Of a stretch of DNA of 64,000 nucleotides, positions 25,601 to 38,666 are shown piece after piece. This DNA is from Erigeron canadensis (Eukaryota; Streptophyta; Magnoliopsida; Asterales; Asteraceae): positions 8,990,649 through 9,054,648 of the forward strand of contig NC_057763.1 of assembly GCF_010389155.1 (NCBI RefSeq), read 5' to 3'. Below the pieces are notes generated by a model that saw only the letters and a program-made list of their open reading frames with translations, made no database searches and was not told the origin of the DNA. Within the stretch, counting starts at the first letter, position 1. Each line of letters begins with the position of its first letter. The position numbers and the translations under genes are program-made.

Positions 25601-25966
25601 ATCTAATCTAATATTTGTTAATAAGTCGTTAGGTTTTGAATCAATTTTTTGAAGAAAATATTTCATATGTTTAAATTTTTTAATTAATTAAATGATTGTA
25701 AAATTTATTAAATTCTCTCAAGTTAATGACTAAAAATAAATATAAATTAAGTTGATAAAAAATAAAAAAAGTGTAAATTAATGAGACTTTTTCTGCAAAT
25801 TAATATAAATACTAATATAATAATATATTTGGATAATGATTTTTAGGATTTTTAATTTGTAGTAAATCTAAATGATGACATAAGCGAAAATCAATTTGAT
25901 AAAATTGATCGATTTGATTGATTAATAAGTTATTAGTTCAACTGTCTTATAGTATATATATATAAA
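22629..25966. other. Long intergenic region, no gene seen
   Basis: It begins with the eL42 3' UTR. Around 23280-23850 there are scattered GAGCTTGA/AGCTCGAG-like strings in both orientations, probably an old degraded transposon. A small MITE-like repeat is at 24478-24611. The short open frame near 24149-24388 has no recognisable domain. Nothing else is supported. Confidence 0.5.
24478..24611. mobile_element. Small MITE-like repeat
   Basis: The ends are imperfectly inverted (GGGTCAGTTTGGTTCGC at left; GGGAACCAAACAACC at right), with internal inverted segments AATTTGGTGA and TCACCAAATT. TSD not resolved. Confidence 0.45.
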
Positions 25967-26743
25967 AGAGAAAATAACATGAGTACCCAAATTTTTATAA
26001 AAGTATATCAATTTAACCAACTTTTTTTAGATTTTCACAAAATACCCAACAAAATCGCAATAACAAGTGAAAATCGCAATGAGATTTTGAAAATCGCTAT
26101 GAGATTTAGAAAATCGTTATGAGATTTGGCAAAATCTCATAGATATTTTATAAAATCGCATAAAGATTTTGAAAATCGCAAACAGATTTTGCAAAATCGC
26201 AATGAGATTTTTAAAATCTCATAAAGATTTTGAAAATCTCTATGATTTTGATTTTTTTTTATTTTGACTTTTTTTGAAAATTTTGACTTCCGCGTTACGT
26301 TTTGTGATTTTTTTTTTTTAAGATTTTGACTTTTTTTAGATTGAAAATACACTATTCAAAATTCAAAATCTTAATAAAAAGTCAAAATTAAAAAACAAGT
26401 CAAAATCAAAAACAAGTCAAAATCTCAGAGAAAGATCTCTATGAGATTTTAAAATCTCTATGCGATTTTACAAAATCTCTATGTTTCTATGAGATTTTAA
26501 AATCTCTATGCGATTTTACAAAATCTCTATGAGATTTTCAAAATCTCATTGCGATTTTGCAAAATCTCTATGCGATTTTACAAAATCTCATTGCGATTTT
26601 CAAAATCTCATAGCGATTTTCAAAATCTTGTTGCGATTTTTACTTTTTATTGCAATTTTGTTGGGTATTTTGTGAAAATTAAAAAAAAGTTGGTTAAATT
26701 GGTTTATTTTTTCTAAAAATTGGGTACTCATGTTATTTTCTCT
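25967..26743. mobile_element. 777-bp long-inverted-repeat element of palindromic modules
   Basis: The outer arms of roughly 100 bp are inverted copies: AGAGAAAATAACATGAGT at the left, ACTCATGTTATTTTCTCT at the right. Flanks TATATATAAA and AATATATAAA agree at 9 of 10 bases, which would suit a Mutator-like TSD but are low complexity. The interior is many variants of a short unit around AAAATCKCAATGAGATTTT, each unit itself nearly palindromic, in a mirror arrangement about a centre near 26300-26400. No transposase is present. Confidence 0.7.
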
Positions 26744-26808
26744 AATATATAAAATTATAAGTTTTTTTAAGGGTTAATTACAAAAATGGTACCTGAACTA
26801 TCTGCCAT

Positions 26809-26897
26809 TGATGTGTGAAAATCTAGTTAAATTAAAATCCTTAAAAATACTCCGAATCGAATACCACACACAATCGGGCAGTGGACTCGTCCGTATG
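26809..26897 (-). repeat. Outer Athila 3' LTR, first piece
   Basis: It starts TGATGTGTGAAAATC, parallel to the inner family LTR start TGATATGTGAAATC, and is cut after GTATG, the target of the inner element. Its continuation is at 42883. Confidence 0.75.
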
Positions 26898-28218
26898 TGA
26901 TGTGTGAAATCTAGCTTTAAAATTTATAAATCACGAATCACTAGAAAACTTACTACAACACACTCACGGGCAGTGTACCCGTTCGTATGCAGTATAGTAA
27001 CCGGCAAATCCGAGATCGTTCACAAGGACTTTTTGTAAGAAATTGTCTTAAGAAATGTGATTCAAGAGAAAAGGGGGTTTTGTGACCGAATTGTCACTTT
27101 GCAAAGTCAGAGAGATTTGTTAGTAATCCCTCAGGATTAATCGAAAGAAGAGTTTGTTGTTTTAAACAATAGTTTAAAGGTCACCCATCTTGATTTCGCT
27201 CGACAACATGTTAAGATTGCACATTTGATGAAGTTCAAATTCAATTTAGTTGATTAAATAACCGTGACTGAAATTGATCACCAACCCCGTACCCGTCAAG
27301 TTAACAACTTCATTTGACTCTCTTGTTTAAACTAGTTCCATTATTAAGACCGGTACCCCGAGACGCCTTTTTATAACTTTACTAATTCAACAATGGTTTT
27401 GGTCATTTTAAATAACAATTGTGTCTATTGATTGTACCCAACCATTAACCCGTTAATTCTTATTAATTATTAATTACCTTCTACTGTACCCGTCATAGAA
27501 CCAATCGCTTCTAACCAAACAATCAAAATAACTTCTACCCAACCCGAGTTACCACTAAGATTGTGCAAAAATTATCCGTAATCAATAATTAAATAACAAA
27601 GAATTAATAAACTAAGATCACGACACAACGTTAAATTAAATCAATTTGAATTATAAAAATAGTGCAATCTTTACATATTGTCTTACTCTATCAAGATGGA
27701 TGAAAAGGCGATTAGCCACTCATCTTGAAATACGAATAACAAATCAAATAGAGAGAATTCATCGTTACCGAATACAAAGAATTGAACGGAAATAACGAGA
27801 ATAATCCAATCGTGCTAGAAATCCTTAAAGATGGTTCAATAGATGAAAAATCTGGAAAAAGGTCTCCACGAACGGCTGGAATGCAAAAGTTAGGGTTTTG
27901 GAATGATTAAGCATGCTATATATATGTTTCCAAAATTTTGCCCAGATTCGGACCTAGTTGCGGGGCAACTCCCCACTTTCCAGCTTTGACTTTCATTGAC
28001 TTTCTGCTATCTTCATCCAAACGCTTCAGGAATCATCCGTTAGCACTTATTTCACCTCAATAATGTCGTTTTCTCCCGATTTATGCTTAAATACCTGTCA
28101 GTAGCCTGAAACACTAACAAATACCATAAACGCACCAAATGTATACAAAAACGACTTATAAACCATGCTAAAAGAACTATATTCATTGTGGGAAATGGGT
28201 ATAAAATACGACATATCA
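26898..28218 (-). repeat. 3' LTR of the inner Athila derivative
   Basis: 1,321 bp, TGATGTGTGA to CATATCA on the plus strand. It is followed at once by AATCCCCCCACACTT, the complement of the polypurine tract. It aligns with the interrupted LTR at 33532-34068 plus 42111-42877. Confidence 0.9.
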
Positions 28219-30385
28219 AATCCCCCCACACTTAAGCTTTGCTTGTCCTTAAGCAAATCCAAGCTGAAAACAAATCAAACCTTGGTACATTAAGGAACCA
28301 CATTTTAGTAATCAAAAAGAAGCTCAACCATAATCAAGAATGAGAATAGATGGTTAGGCAGTTTTAATCTTAAATGAGAACCGGAATGTTTGACAATACT
28401 TGACTGATATACAAGTCTTGATAACACGACTAAGCACAAATGAAACGAATAAGTGATATCTCGCCTATCCTACTCCAACTAACTTGCTTTTGGGGTTGAA
28501 TATTTGAATAATCACTCAATGCCAAGTTGTGATGCATAATCTTTTAACCATAGGCTTGTACTAGGTTCGTTCCTACATCGCCCAAGGCGCTAGCACCCTA
28601 GAACGTCTATCAGAAGAGGACTTTATGGGTTGTAACATATATGAGGTTTAACAGGGTATTTAAACAATGTATGGAAATTTAAATAAACAAATAGTGTTAA
28701 CAAAGAACTAACACAACATTTAACAAAGTTTTCACATATAGTCTAGTCCATAAACAAACCCATGTCATTAGTTGCCAACGGTCCAAATCCCACGAAGTTC
28801 TCCCGACAATACTCTCAATAGAACGATTAAAAACCGACACCATTGTGGTGTATGACGTTAAACAACTTCAATCAACCAAATCTCACCATGTTGACTTAAA
28901 CAAACTTGCCAACCTCATAATAATACGAAAGAATATAACATTACACAATCCTCTTGTTGGTGTAAATGATTAACCAGCTTACAAAAATGATTTGACCAAA
29001 AATGAGAAATACCAACTGACAGCCCAAGCTTCTTTTTTCGATTCTTTTTCTTTTTTTTCTAATCTTTTATTCTTTTTATTCATATTTTTTTTTGTGAGCT
29101 ACTCTTACTTTGACTAATTGGTATTCTCTTACATAAGTAGAAACAGTGACAAATCATTTAATATAATGCTAAGATGAACAATCCAGACTTAATCCAAAAT
29201 CATGACGAAATCAAAACTACCCCCATTAGATGAGAATATCCCAACCCGACATAACAAGATATAACCCAAACCATCCACTAGCAAAGGCAACCAATGACCC
29301 CACCAGGACTTCGACTATCGGTATGGCTAGGAAAAGTTTATATTTAGGTAGATTTAACAAAGAACATGCTAATGACAACATGTTTTCTATTGTTTCTTGC
29401 ACTAAAAGTGAGTGTAACATAAGGGTTTTAAACGGGTGGTTCACTAACCAGTGTAGTTAGCTACTAAGCACATTACAAAACATGCACATATAACAAATTT
29501 AAGGAAACAAGGGGTGAAACTACAAAGAACAAAGGTTTTATCCTAAATTTGCCTCTTCTTCATCTAGAAAACCACGGAACGATCACCAGGACAAGTTCTA
29601 GAATCAACACTATCACCGACACACTCATAGCAAATTAAATGATCCGGAAATGGAAAACCAACCTCAAACTTGCACATCATAGTTCAGAGCTCTAAAAGAG
29701 ACCCTTACTTCCAGATAAATCCAAAAGCCTAAGAGAGGGACAAATTTACAAGGCTAATAATTCAAAACCGTAACACCTATCATAACTAACAATGAATCAA
29801 TAATCTCACAATTTTGGTGTTTTGGTGCTATAAGCATGCTAGCAATGTTATTAATCCAGAAGGGATGCCACGTTAATCAGTCAAAACACATTCCACATAT
29901 TGAAATTTTGCCAAGGGTGTAGTTACATTGCTTAATTATATGTATAATTAGGTGACAAAAGCAATTAACTACAAGGACAAGCAAGCAAAAGTTTCAAAAT
30001 TCCTCTAAAACACTCGACTTTTTCCTATTTACTACCCCCCCACACTTGAGTTGGAAAATGTCCTCAATGTCCAATGAACTAAGGCAAAACTATGGGAAAT
30101 AGGGGAAAGTAAACAAAAAGAAAATCAAGAACAAGAAAAACTTGCCGGATATAAGTGATGTTCCATGTGTGAATGAAGCCAACAAGAATATGTCGATGAA
30201 CTTACTGTCAGCATATGCATATGACATTCAACTTGCTATCAACATGAACACACGATTAACGAGCAACATTATAAAATAAAACATGCATACCATTCTTCCT
30301 ACTTATTTAAACAGAAATGGGAAAGAAAAATAAAATACGAAACATGGGTTGCCTCCCGAGAAGCGCTTAATTTATTAACGAGTCG
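28219..30385 (-). other. 3' noncoding region of the inner Athila derivative
   Basis: About 2.1 kb without a gene, starting with the polypurine tract next to the LTR. It is similar in order and wording to 56811-58700 of the outer element (TTGCTTGTCCT, CTTTTTCTTTTTT run, TTCGACTATCGGTATGG, ACTTCCGGATAAATCC-like strings), so it is a conserved feature of this family rather than random filler. Confidence 0.7.
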
Positions 30386-31863
30386 TTAGCTAGACTCGAT
30401 CCTCGCAGACTTACCAAGGTTGGGATCCGACACCCCCACACTTAAAGTGTTGGGAGGTCGAACCTTGAAAGGAGAGAAACAATTACCTTTCACCTTTTCA
30501 GAAATCCAATCATTTGCTCGACCAGAAATATCAACAACCATCATCAACTCCTCTTTCTCCTTTGTTGATAAATTCGAGCACAACTCTTCAGACAATTTAA
30601 CATTACCATGAGAAACAACAGATTTCACACGACTGTAAAGTTTACGGATCTTAGCACACGGGCCATCCGCTAGGTTGGAAACTGGCACTGCTGTTGTCTT
30701 CAACTCAACCTTCTTTTTCTCTAGCTCCTTATCTAGCCATTCATCAATCTACAAATCTATAGAGCTAATACATGCAGTTTCAATAGAGTTAACAACATTA
30801 GGTAAAGAAACATAATATGTGTTCGAGAATGTCACTGACTCATTCCCTGCTCTCAATGTAAGCTTACCACAACCAACCTCAATGTTAGCATCGGTTGTAG
30901 CAAGAAATGGTCTTCCTAGGATAAGGGGCACATCTAATGCTTCATCTACATCAATAATGACAAAATCTACAGGAAAAACCAAACCACCCACCTTGACTAA
31001 CACATCTTCTAAGATCCCCATAGGTTTAATTTCAGATTTATCAGCCAAATGGATTTTCATTTTAATTGGTTTTAGTTCTCCTAAATTCAACTTAGAATAA
31101 ATCGATGAAGGCATGAGATTAATACTCGCCCCCGAATCATTTAAGGCGCGTTTAACTGATAAATTACCAATCATACAAGGGATAGTAAAACTACCTGGGT
31201 CCCCCCGTTTCTCAGGTAACTTACCTGTTACTGCTGCTGAACAAACATCCTCAAGCACTGTAGTTGTCACCCCCGCCATATTTTTCTTATTCATCAAGAT
31301 TTGCCTCAAACACTTAGCATAACCTGGCATATGCACAATTGTATCTAAAAATGGTATATTAATGTGCAACTTACTTAAATGACTTACAAACTTCTCCATC
31401 TGCTTCTTTAGCTCCTCTTTCACCAATCTCTAAGGGAATGGAATTTTTGGCTTGTAAGGCTTTACTTCCGGTTTTTTAGCCTGTTTAGATGGAATGGCCG
31501 GATTCTGCAGGGCTGGGTTCGGCTCCATCTCTTCTTCATGTACCTGCATAATTGGGGTAACATTATTAGGGAAAAGATTAACTGAGTTATAAGTGTTACC
31601 TGATTGAGTTGTGATTGCATTAACATATTCATTTCGAGCATTCGGAGGAGTGTACTCGGTCCCGATCCTTGGTTGTTCAGTTGTGGCTTAGGGTTCGGTT
31701 GAGTATTGCTCGGTAGAGTACCAGACTGCCTATTTGGTTTCCCTAGCCTTTCGATCTTAGCTTCCAAATCCTGGAACGTAGCTTGAGTGCTCTTTGTACT
31801 TTGATCCAGCTTATGAGCCAAACCGTCCAGACGAGTAGTCATAGAATCCCATGCAGAATGCAT
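30386..31863 (-). pseudogene. Gag-pol linker and aspartic protease, broken
   Basis: Read leftwards from 31863. The gag frame continues past a TAA at 31873-31875 without a shift, then a frameshift occurs near 31600-31700. The next open stretch includes the retropepsin: NDSGASINLMP holds the catalytic Asp (DSGA), followed by LILGRPFLATTDA, the flap-side ILGR motif. An in-frame TAG at 30749-30751 splits the end from a short Lys/Val-rich C-terminal part ending at 30386. In complete Athila elements RT would follow; here sequence passes directly to the post-integrase noncoding region. The protease domain looks intact, but its frame is not linked to gag. Confidence 0.82.
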
Positions 31864-31872
31864 CTTCTTGGA

Positions 31873-33354
31873 TTACTCTTCCACTTTCTCGTTAGTTGCT
31901 TTCTGAGCACTGATCAAGTCCTTCATAATGTCTCTCAATTCAGCGGTTGCGTTTTGCTGATTGTTGAACCTGCTAAACCTGTTCCCACCAAACCCAGAAT
32001 CGTTAGTGTTAAAAGAAGATGAGGGATAAGAAGTACCTGATTGTCGGGTTTGATAACTGGTGTTCTGGTTAAAGTTTCCCTGCTGCTGATTCTGCACATA
32101 ACTAACTTCCTGAGCCGGCTTGTCCGGGCAATCTTCCGAGTAATGATAATCTCCACAGTAGTAGCATCCATCGGCAATCACCTTCACATCTCTTTCAATG
32201 CTTTTGAACCTCATGTCTTGGTTGTCAAACCTCTCATTCATTTGTTTCGAGAGTGCTTTGACTTCAGCAACCAAACTGGACTCTTCACCACTTTCCAACT
32301 TTGCAACAGTCTTACCAACAGATCCAACAGATCTCCTATCCCGAGTTTCCTCACGAACAGAGAACTCCTTAGCCATGTCATCGAGGATTTTGTACCCCTC
32401 ACTAGGTGTCACATTGTTCAAACTACCCCCTAATGCCCCGACAAGTTCCCTTCGAGTTCTCTTAAGTAAATCGTCATAAAAAATTTCAACCACTGCTTCC
32501 ATGTTCAGATTGTTTATTGGACAGTTCCTGATCATCTCCTTATACCGTTTCCAAGCATCTAATACATCTTCCCCTGGATCTTGAGTGAATGACCGGATCT
32601 TGTGTTCCAACTGTCTTTGAGTCCTTATAGAATAGAACTCATCAATAAAACCAACACGAAGCTCATCCCAAGTGGTATACAAATCGTCTGACTGTTCCTT
32701 GAGCCACGCCTTAGCTTCTCCACATAAAGTGAGTGGAAAAAGCTCAAGCTTCACATTATCATCCGGATTTGCGCCATAGTGGTATAACCTGCAAATTTTC
32801 TCAAATTTCTCTAAATGGCCATATGGATCATTGTTAGTCACCCCATCAAACTTCTCTTCCTCCACACTTTTCAAATGACTTCCTTTGAGAGAAAAGTTGA
32901 CTCCAGTGGTTGGAAGGCGAATAGGAGTACCCCTATTAGTGGGTACATTTCTCCTACGGTCACCGTAAAGACGGTTGTTGGGGTTTACCGGTTCTTGATC
33001 ACCCATTTTCCTTACTCTAACTGGTTTAGTTACTTGAAGATTTGCTTGAGGAATTATTGTTGAATCTGGTTTATGAGTTTTATCCAGATTATCCTCTTCT
33101 TCTGAACTATCACCAGTTTTGAACAAACCACTACCTTCGGAGAATTTGGTACTTAAGTGAACTTCAGACGTTGAATCCTTCTTTGAGTAGTGTTGATCCA
33201 AGTCTACGTCCGGTTGGTCACGGTTTTCGGTTCCTGAATCTATTTTGTCGGTGTTTGAGGGCTCCGTATTGTTTGATCTAAGTAAACGTCTTCTGGCTTT
33301 CCCAGGATTAGATTGAGGACTAAGGAAAGGTCTACCAGAGGCTCTTGTGTTCAT
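31873..33354 (-). CDS. Athila-type gag, inner element
   Basis: 493 codons from ATGAACACAAGAGCC at 33354; this is the first ATG after the primer-binding site. The N-terminus is basic and Ser/Asp-rich. The capsid-like region has the usual gypsy gag features (FDGVTNNDPYGHLEKFEKIC; GEAKAWLKEQ; TTWDELRVGFIDEFY; DAWKRYKEMI). A zinc knuckle CYYCGDYHYSEDC is near residue 400 and is C-X2-C-X3-H-X4-C, one residue shorter than the common CCHC spacing but frequent in Athila gag. The C-terminus is Gln/Asn-rich. It is the only long undamaged frame in this element, so the derivative could still make gag particles if transcribed. Confidence 0.85.
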   Translation of the reverse strand: MNTRASGRPFLSPQSNPGKARRRLLRSNNTEPSNTDKIDSGTENRDQPDVDLDQHYSKKDSTSEVHLSTKFSEGSGLFKTGDSSEEEDNLDKTHKPDSTIIPQANLQVTKPVRVRKMGDQEPVNPNNRLYGDRRRNVPTNRGTPIRLPTTGVNFSLKGSHLKSVEEEKFDGVTNNDPYGHLEKFEKICRLYHYGANPDDNVKLELFPLTLCGEAKAWLKEQSDDLYTTWDELRVGFIDEFYSIRTQRQLEHKIRSFTQDPGEDVLDAWKRYKEMIRNCPINNLNMEAVVEIFYDDLLKRTRRELVGALGGSLNNVTPSEGYKILDDMAKEFSVREETRDRRSVGSVGKTVAKLESGEESSLVAEVKALSKQMNERFDNQDMRFKSIERDVKVIADGCYYCGDYHYSEDCPDKPAQEVSYVQNQQQGNFNQNTSYQTRQSGTSYPSSSFNTNDSGFGGNRFSRFNNQQNATAELRDIMKDLISAQKATNEKVEE

Positions 33355-33506
33355 CAACTACAAAGCACCAGCACACGCAACCGCACTAGAAACTAACCAA
33401 ACAAAACTAAAACAAAAATAAAGTCTATTTATTACAAACACATAACTTCCTCACAAATGAATGCAAGGAAGGATCGAATCACAAAACGAACAACTACTTA
33501 ATTTAA

Positions 33507-33525
33507 GTCCCCGACAACGACGCCA
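33507..33525 (-). other. Primer-binding site of the inner Athila derivative
   Basis: On the minus strand TGGCGTCGTTGTCGGGGAC lies six bases from the LTR end at 33532. It matches the TGGCGCCGTTGCCGGGGA type used by Athila/Tat elements (normally assigned to tRNA-Asp) with two transitions. Confidence 0.85.
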
Positions 33526-34068
33526 AAAACTTGATATGTGAAATCTAGTTTTAAAATTTATAAATCACGAATCACTGGAAAACTGACTACAATACACTCA
33601 CGGGCAGTGTACCCGTTGGTATGCAGTATAGTAACCGGCAAATCCGAGATCGTTCACAAGGACTTTTTGTAAGCAATTGTCTTAAGAAATGTGATTCAAG
33701 AGAAAAGGGGATTTTGTGACCGAATTATTACTTTGCAAAGTCAGTGAAATTTGTTAGTAATCCCTCAGGATTAATCGAAAGAAGAGTTTGTTGTTTTAAA
33801 CGATAGTTTAAAGGCCACCTATCTTGATTTCGCTCGACAACATGTTAAGATTGCACATTTGATGAAGTTCAAATTCAATTTAGTTGATTAAATAACCGAG
33901 ACTCAAATTGATCGCCAACCCCGTACCCGTCAAGTTAACAACTTCATTTGACTCTCTTGTTTAAACTAGTTCTATTATTAAGACCGATACCCCGAGACGC
34001 CTTTTTATAACTTTACTAATTCAACAATGGTTTTGGTCATTTTAGATAATTGTGTCTATTGATTGTAC

Positions 34069-37000
34069 TGTAACAACCGTACTTTTAATATTATATATGT
34101 GCTAGTTAGGTTGTTTACGTTCCCGCAAGCCCTAGTTATACTTGAAGCTAGTAGGTAATGCCCCAAATTAGTAATCTAAAGCTAATGATATGTAAAAGAA
34201 TTTCCTAATGAAAGTACCTCGAAACAAAAATTTTTAGAGGTGATCAATCGATGCGATAATAATAACTTAAGGCTCGCAAATTAAGATACCAATCAAAATT
34301 CCTATGGATTGCCCAACAAATCAAAAAAAATAAAACCAAATCAAGAGGATATGATCATGATAAATAAAATTTTCAACTAAAAATATAATTGGACGTATTA
34401 TGTACGTAAAAGCGTCGAAAACTTAATAAGTAAGCATATAAGCTTAAAAATTAATACAAATTTACAACCAATGACCTATGTAACCAACTAAAAATACAAA
34501 AATATATCCACACACATAAATATACATGACTTATACACATATATACATATTCCTAACTAAAACAACCAATTAATTACCTTTTACTAACAAAACACTTACA
34601 AATTAAATCCACACTTAACATATACCTACATTTATACTTATACAACAAAACTTTATAAAAAATAAAATGTGTCTCTCCCTTTTCCCCCTCCTTTTGGCCG
34701 TTCCCCCCCCCCCTTAGATACACACACACACTTAATTCAAAATACACACTCTTACACTTCCAAGGAATTTAACACTCAAACTCTCTCTTCCCCCAACACA
34801 CACATAACTCATTTTCCCTAAAAAACTCTTCCTTTTCTCCCTCTCTCCCTCTTGAATTTCGGCAGCCATTAGAGAAGGAAGAACAAGACTAAAAACTCAT
34901 CTAAACACTTGATAATAATAAGGGTTGTAGGTTAGATAAACAAAGGGTTGATTCAAGAATAGTTTAAGGGTTGTTTCAAGTGTTGAATAAGGGTATTCTT
35001 GGAGATATAGGCCACGAAAATCTGCCATTTTTCATCATCTAGAAGTGATCTTCAAGGGTATATATCTTCATCTCTTTATTAGATTAATCTTGTTCTTGTT
35101 ATATTAAAAAGGTTTTATCAAAAGATTGTGTTTTCTTCATGTTTTTTTTTTGAATATACACTTGATGAGGGCAAAGTTGATAGGATCTTTCTTTCCATGC
35201 TCATGCATGTTGAATCCATTAAGAAAGATCCAAGGATTCAACTAGTTTAAGACCCAAAAGTGTGGATATAAGTTTAATAGTCTTTGATGTGATTTTTCCT
35301 TTGAAAGATGGCTATATTCATACATATTATGAAAGTAATATTTCTGGAAATATTTATAAAAGTATAGATTTTATTGATAAAGTGTTGGATCTATAAAAGC
35401 TAGCATCAAAAAGGTGGATATGTGTTGATAGATTGTAAAGTAACTTTTTATATAAAAAGATGAACATGATGTATAAATATTTGTATATATTTCTGGAATA
35501 TTTCATGAAAAATATATTTTTATGTTGATGGATTTTTGATAGTTAAAGCTTTATGTTAAAAAGTATTGATTTAAGTGCATATATGCTAGATTTAAGAAGG
35601 TTGGATTATTGTTTGGATTATGAGATGAAGCTAGGCTTGTCATAAGTGAAAAATGTGTTAAAATCAAAGTTAATGTTCTGTAAAAATTATGGTAATAACA
35701 AAAATATGATTATAGAATCAAACAAGGCAAAATAGGCTTGAAATCGAAAACCGAAAACTTGTTAAAATGCATTTTGAGCATACACATGCACCATAACTAT
35801 ATGAATATGAAAATGTGATGAACATACTGGAAATATGACATATTAAAAGTATAAAACTCAAGTCATTTGATGCATGGCAAGAATAAGCTCAAAAATAGTC
35901 TTTTCGGGTCAAATAATCACCAACCGAAAGCACAAAATTGCACATAGCACACCACCACCACAATCACGACTTAGGTCATAAAAATATGATGGACATTCTG
36001 GAAAAAATGAAATAAGAACAAAAATCCCTTTTGAAGCATTTAAATTGGTTGAGAAATGAGGCAAAAATCACTATTTCGGTAAACGATTTTATGTTTAAAA
36101 GTCCTCAAATTATAAGAACACAAGAGAGATTGAATGGTTACAAATTTTATTTGATAAAAAGTTGCCTAAAAAGGGCCTGGGATTTTAGACAAAAGCTCTT
36201 GTGATGATTTCTAAGTGTTTTTATAATTTAGTGAATTTAAAAGGGATTTTAAGGAATAAATAAATCAATAATAAATTATATAAATCATGAACTTGGACAA
36301 AATCACATAAATAGGATTAAAATAACTTAAACCTACTGGAGAAAAGTAATTTCAAGGAAAGAACCAAGTTTTACATAATTTAAGAATGACTAACTAAGTT
36401 AAAAATCACTAATTAATCACTATTATTAAATAAATAAGTAATAAAGCTTAAATAAATAAATAAATAAATAATATTACAAGTTTAAAAGCATAATACTCAG
36501 TAGATAATCAAAATATAATTATCTATAATTTTAAAGGTAATTTAAGAACCTAAGAATAATTATAAGGAATTATTTAATTAATAAATGAATAAATGGAATA
36601 AATAATTAATTAAATAATAATAAATCAAGGAAATTAATATAAATCAGAAAATATATTTTAAAATCCAAAATACTACTGTACCAATATCAAATAGTAGTAC
36701 AAAGCAAAGTGTGCAAAAGAAATCTCGCGAATCAAAGCCGAATTACCGAAATTCCAACAAACGCGCAAAAACGCTTAACGCAAAAACTACTCTTACCATC
36801 AATTCCAATTTAACCAAACATCTTGAACATCATAATACACTTTGATTCCATAATGAAGTAATAACCAAAGATAGGCAAGCCTACTAGCATAAATCTCATG
36901 ATCTAGTTCACTAGTTCATGTAACACGCACTTACGTTGTGTATATTTGAATACCATGGTTTAGGCTTGCTTGGGGAACGACATCACTAGACACACATCTC

Positions 37001-38019
37001 GTATTTGATCAGCCCCCATTACTCTCAAATCAAGTGAGTCATAGCCCCTTTCAAACTCTTTTATGTGTTTTACTTTTGGGGTGAAAAGCATGATAAATGA
37101 AACTACTTTCTATATATGCAATGTTTCTTGAAAGAGAGTTTGTTATATGAAATGATTCTTGATATATGAGTATGAAATGATAATAAAGGATTTATGTGAT
37201 GAGCTTGAGTTCTGTCAAACCGCGGCGTTCGGTACACTACTATTTACTTCGAAAGTGGAGGCCTGTAGTTAGTTAGTTGCGCAACTAGGTTTCGTCCGCC
37301 CACCCAAAGCGTACCGTTGGAAGGTTGGTTGCCTTCGTGACAACCTCCACTTCTAGTCTGGCCCCCGGTGTTCTAACTACCTTAAGATAATCGGGCGTCT
37401 CCATGGCACGACCCATTATCATCATTGTTATTATGTTACGGCACTTGATTGACAGCTTGTGCTATGAATTGAATTATTTAATTGTAATCGGACTTGAATA
37501 AAATGGTAGTAGTAGTGGCTCAAGTATATACTCATCTAAGATAATGGAATTAGACCCTTGTGGTCATATGACAAGGATTTATTTACATGGGTTAAAAGTG
37601 AGTTGAACAAACGATTATCAAAGGATGAATTGGAAATGTTCATGGAAATTGGTGATTCCTAATTTATTTCGTGATGATGTGTATATATGCTTATTGTATT
37701 AGTTAAAAACCTATGAACTCACTCAACTCTCGTAGTTGACACTTTTTCTTCATGCTTTTCAGGTTTAGAGCAGTAGGTTTGCCTATGGACCGCTTTTGGA
37801 CATTGTGTTTGCATGGTGAACGAAGACTTGTAATGCAAACAAGTTTATCTTTTATTTCGGATTTGGACTTATGTTATGATTTTTAATAATTTACTTTGAA
37901 CTATGTAATCGTTTAATTTGGAATGGTTTTAAGACTTTAATTAAGACGTTTTCCATTTAATCTTTTGTACCATGTCGTTCTGTGGCATCTCGTGTTTCCG
38001 CCGTAGTCGGGGTGTTACA
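34069..38019 (+). repeat. 5' LTR of the Tekay-like element
   Basis: 3,951 bp, TGTAACAACC to GGTGTTACA. The end is fixed by the matching 3' LTR tail at 42020-42105 and by the primer-binding site. It contains poly-C and CA-rich runs near 34690-34730 and a leader-like region near 34800. No coding capacity is seen in it. Confidence 0.88.
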
Positions 38020-38025
38020 GAAAAA

Positions 38026-38040
38026 TGGTATCAGAGCCAA
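38026..38040 (+). other. Primer-binding site, initiator Met tRNA
   Basis: TGGTATCAGAGCCAA, six bases after the 5' LTR. Confidence 0.85.
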
Positions 38041-38666
38041 GGTTATAGAAAAATTTTTACTATAACCTACGTATTTTCAAAAATTAAGTCGAACATCTCT
38101 TAAAGAATAAATTCGATCATAAAGTGTTCTCCTTAGCAAAGCGTAGGGTGGCCAACTACGACGAGCTAAAGATGTAACATGGAGTGATTGAATTCATTGT
38201 CTAAGGAATGTTCAAAATGAGTCTTTTGAAAATAAACTTTAAAACGATTCTTGGTACAAAAGGCACATAACCAAATCCGATGTTTGCATTACTTATTAGA
38301 ACCCTTAGTTATACCCCCACTTGACTAATATTACCTTGCCTACTTAGATAAGATACATGAGAGCTATCCACAAGTCGATTTTTAGTATTACGTTAATTAT
38401 AAAGGGCTACGTTTGTCGTCGAAAGTCAAGTTAAATCGTTGGTAGTCGTGTCGATCGTTGTTGCTTACATTGGTTGGGGTTGGGCATGTCGTCATTTGTC
38501 GTCAAGCTTGTGAGTCATGGTCGAGTTGGTTAGTCGGTTTGTCAAGTCGTCTTGCTGTCCATAAGTTGCCAAGTGTGTCGTCAATGGTCGAGTCGGCTGT
38601 CCGGAGTCGTCTAAGCGTCTAATCAAGTCGTCATCTTATACCTTGTGTAACTTGTGTAGGAACACC

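Noticed and set aside
26040..26640. Regularly spaced repeats that could suggest a CRISPR array
   Set aside because: Units are variable, near-palindromic, without unique spacers, and lie between long inverted arms in a plant genome.
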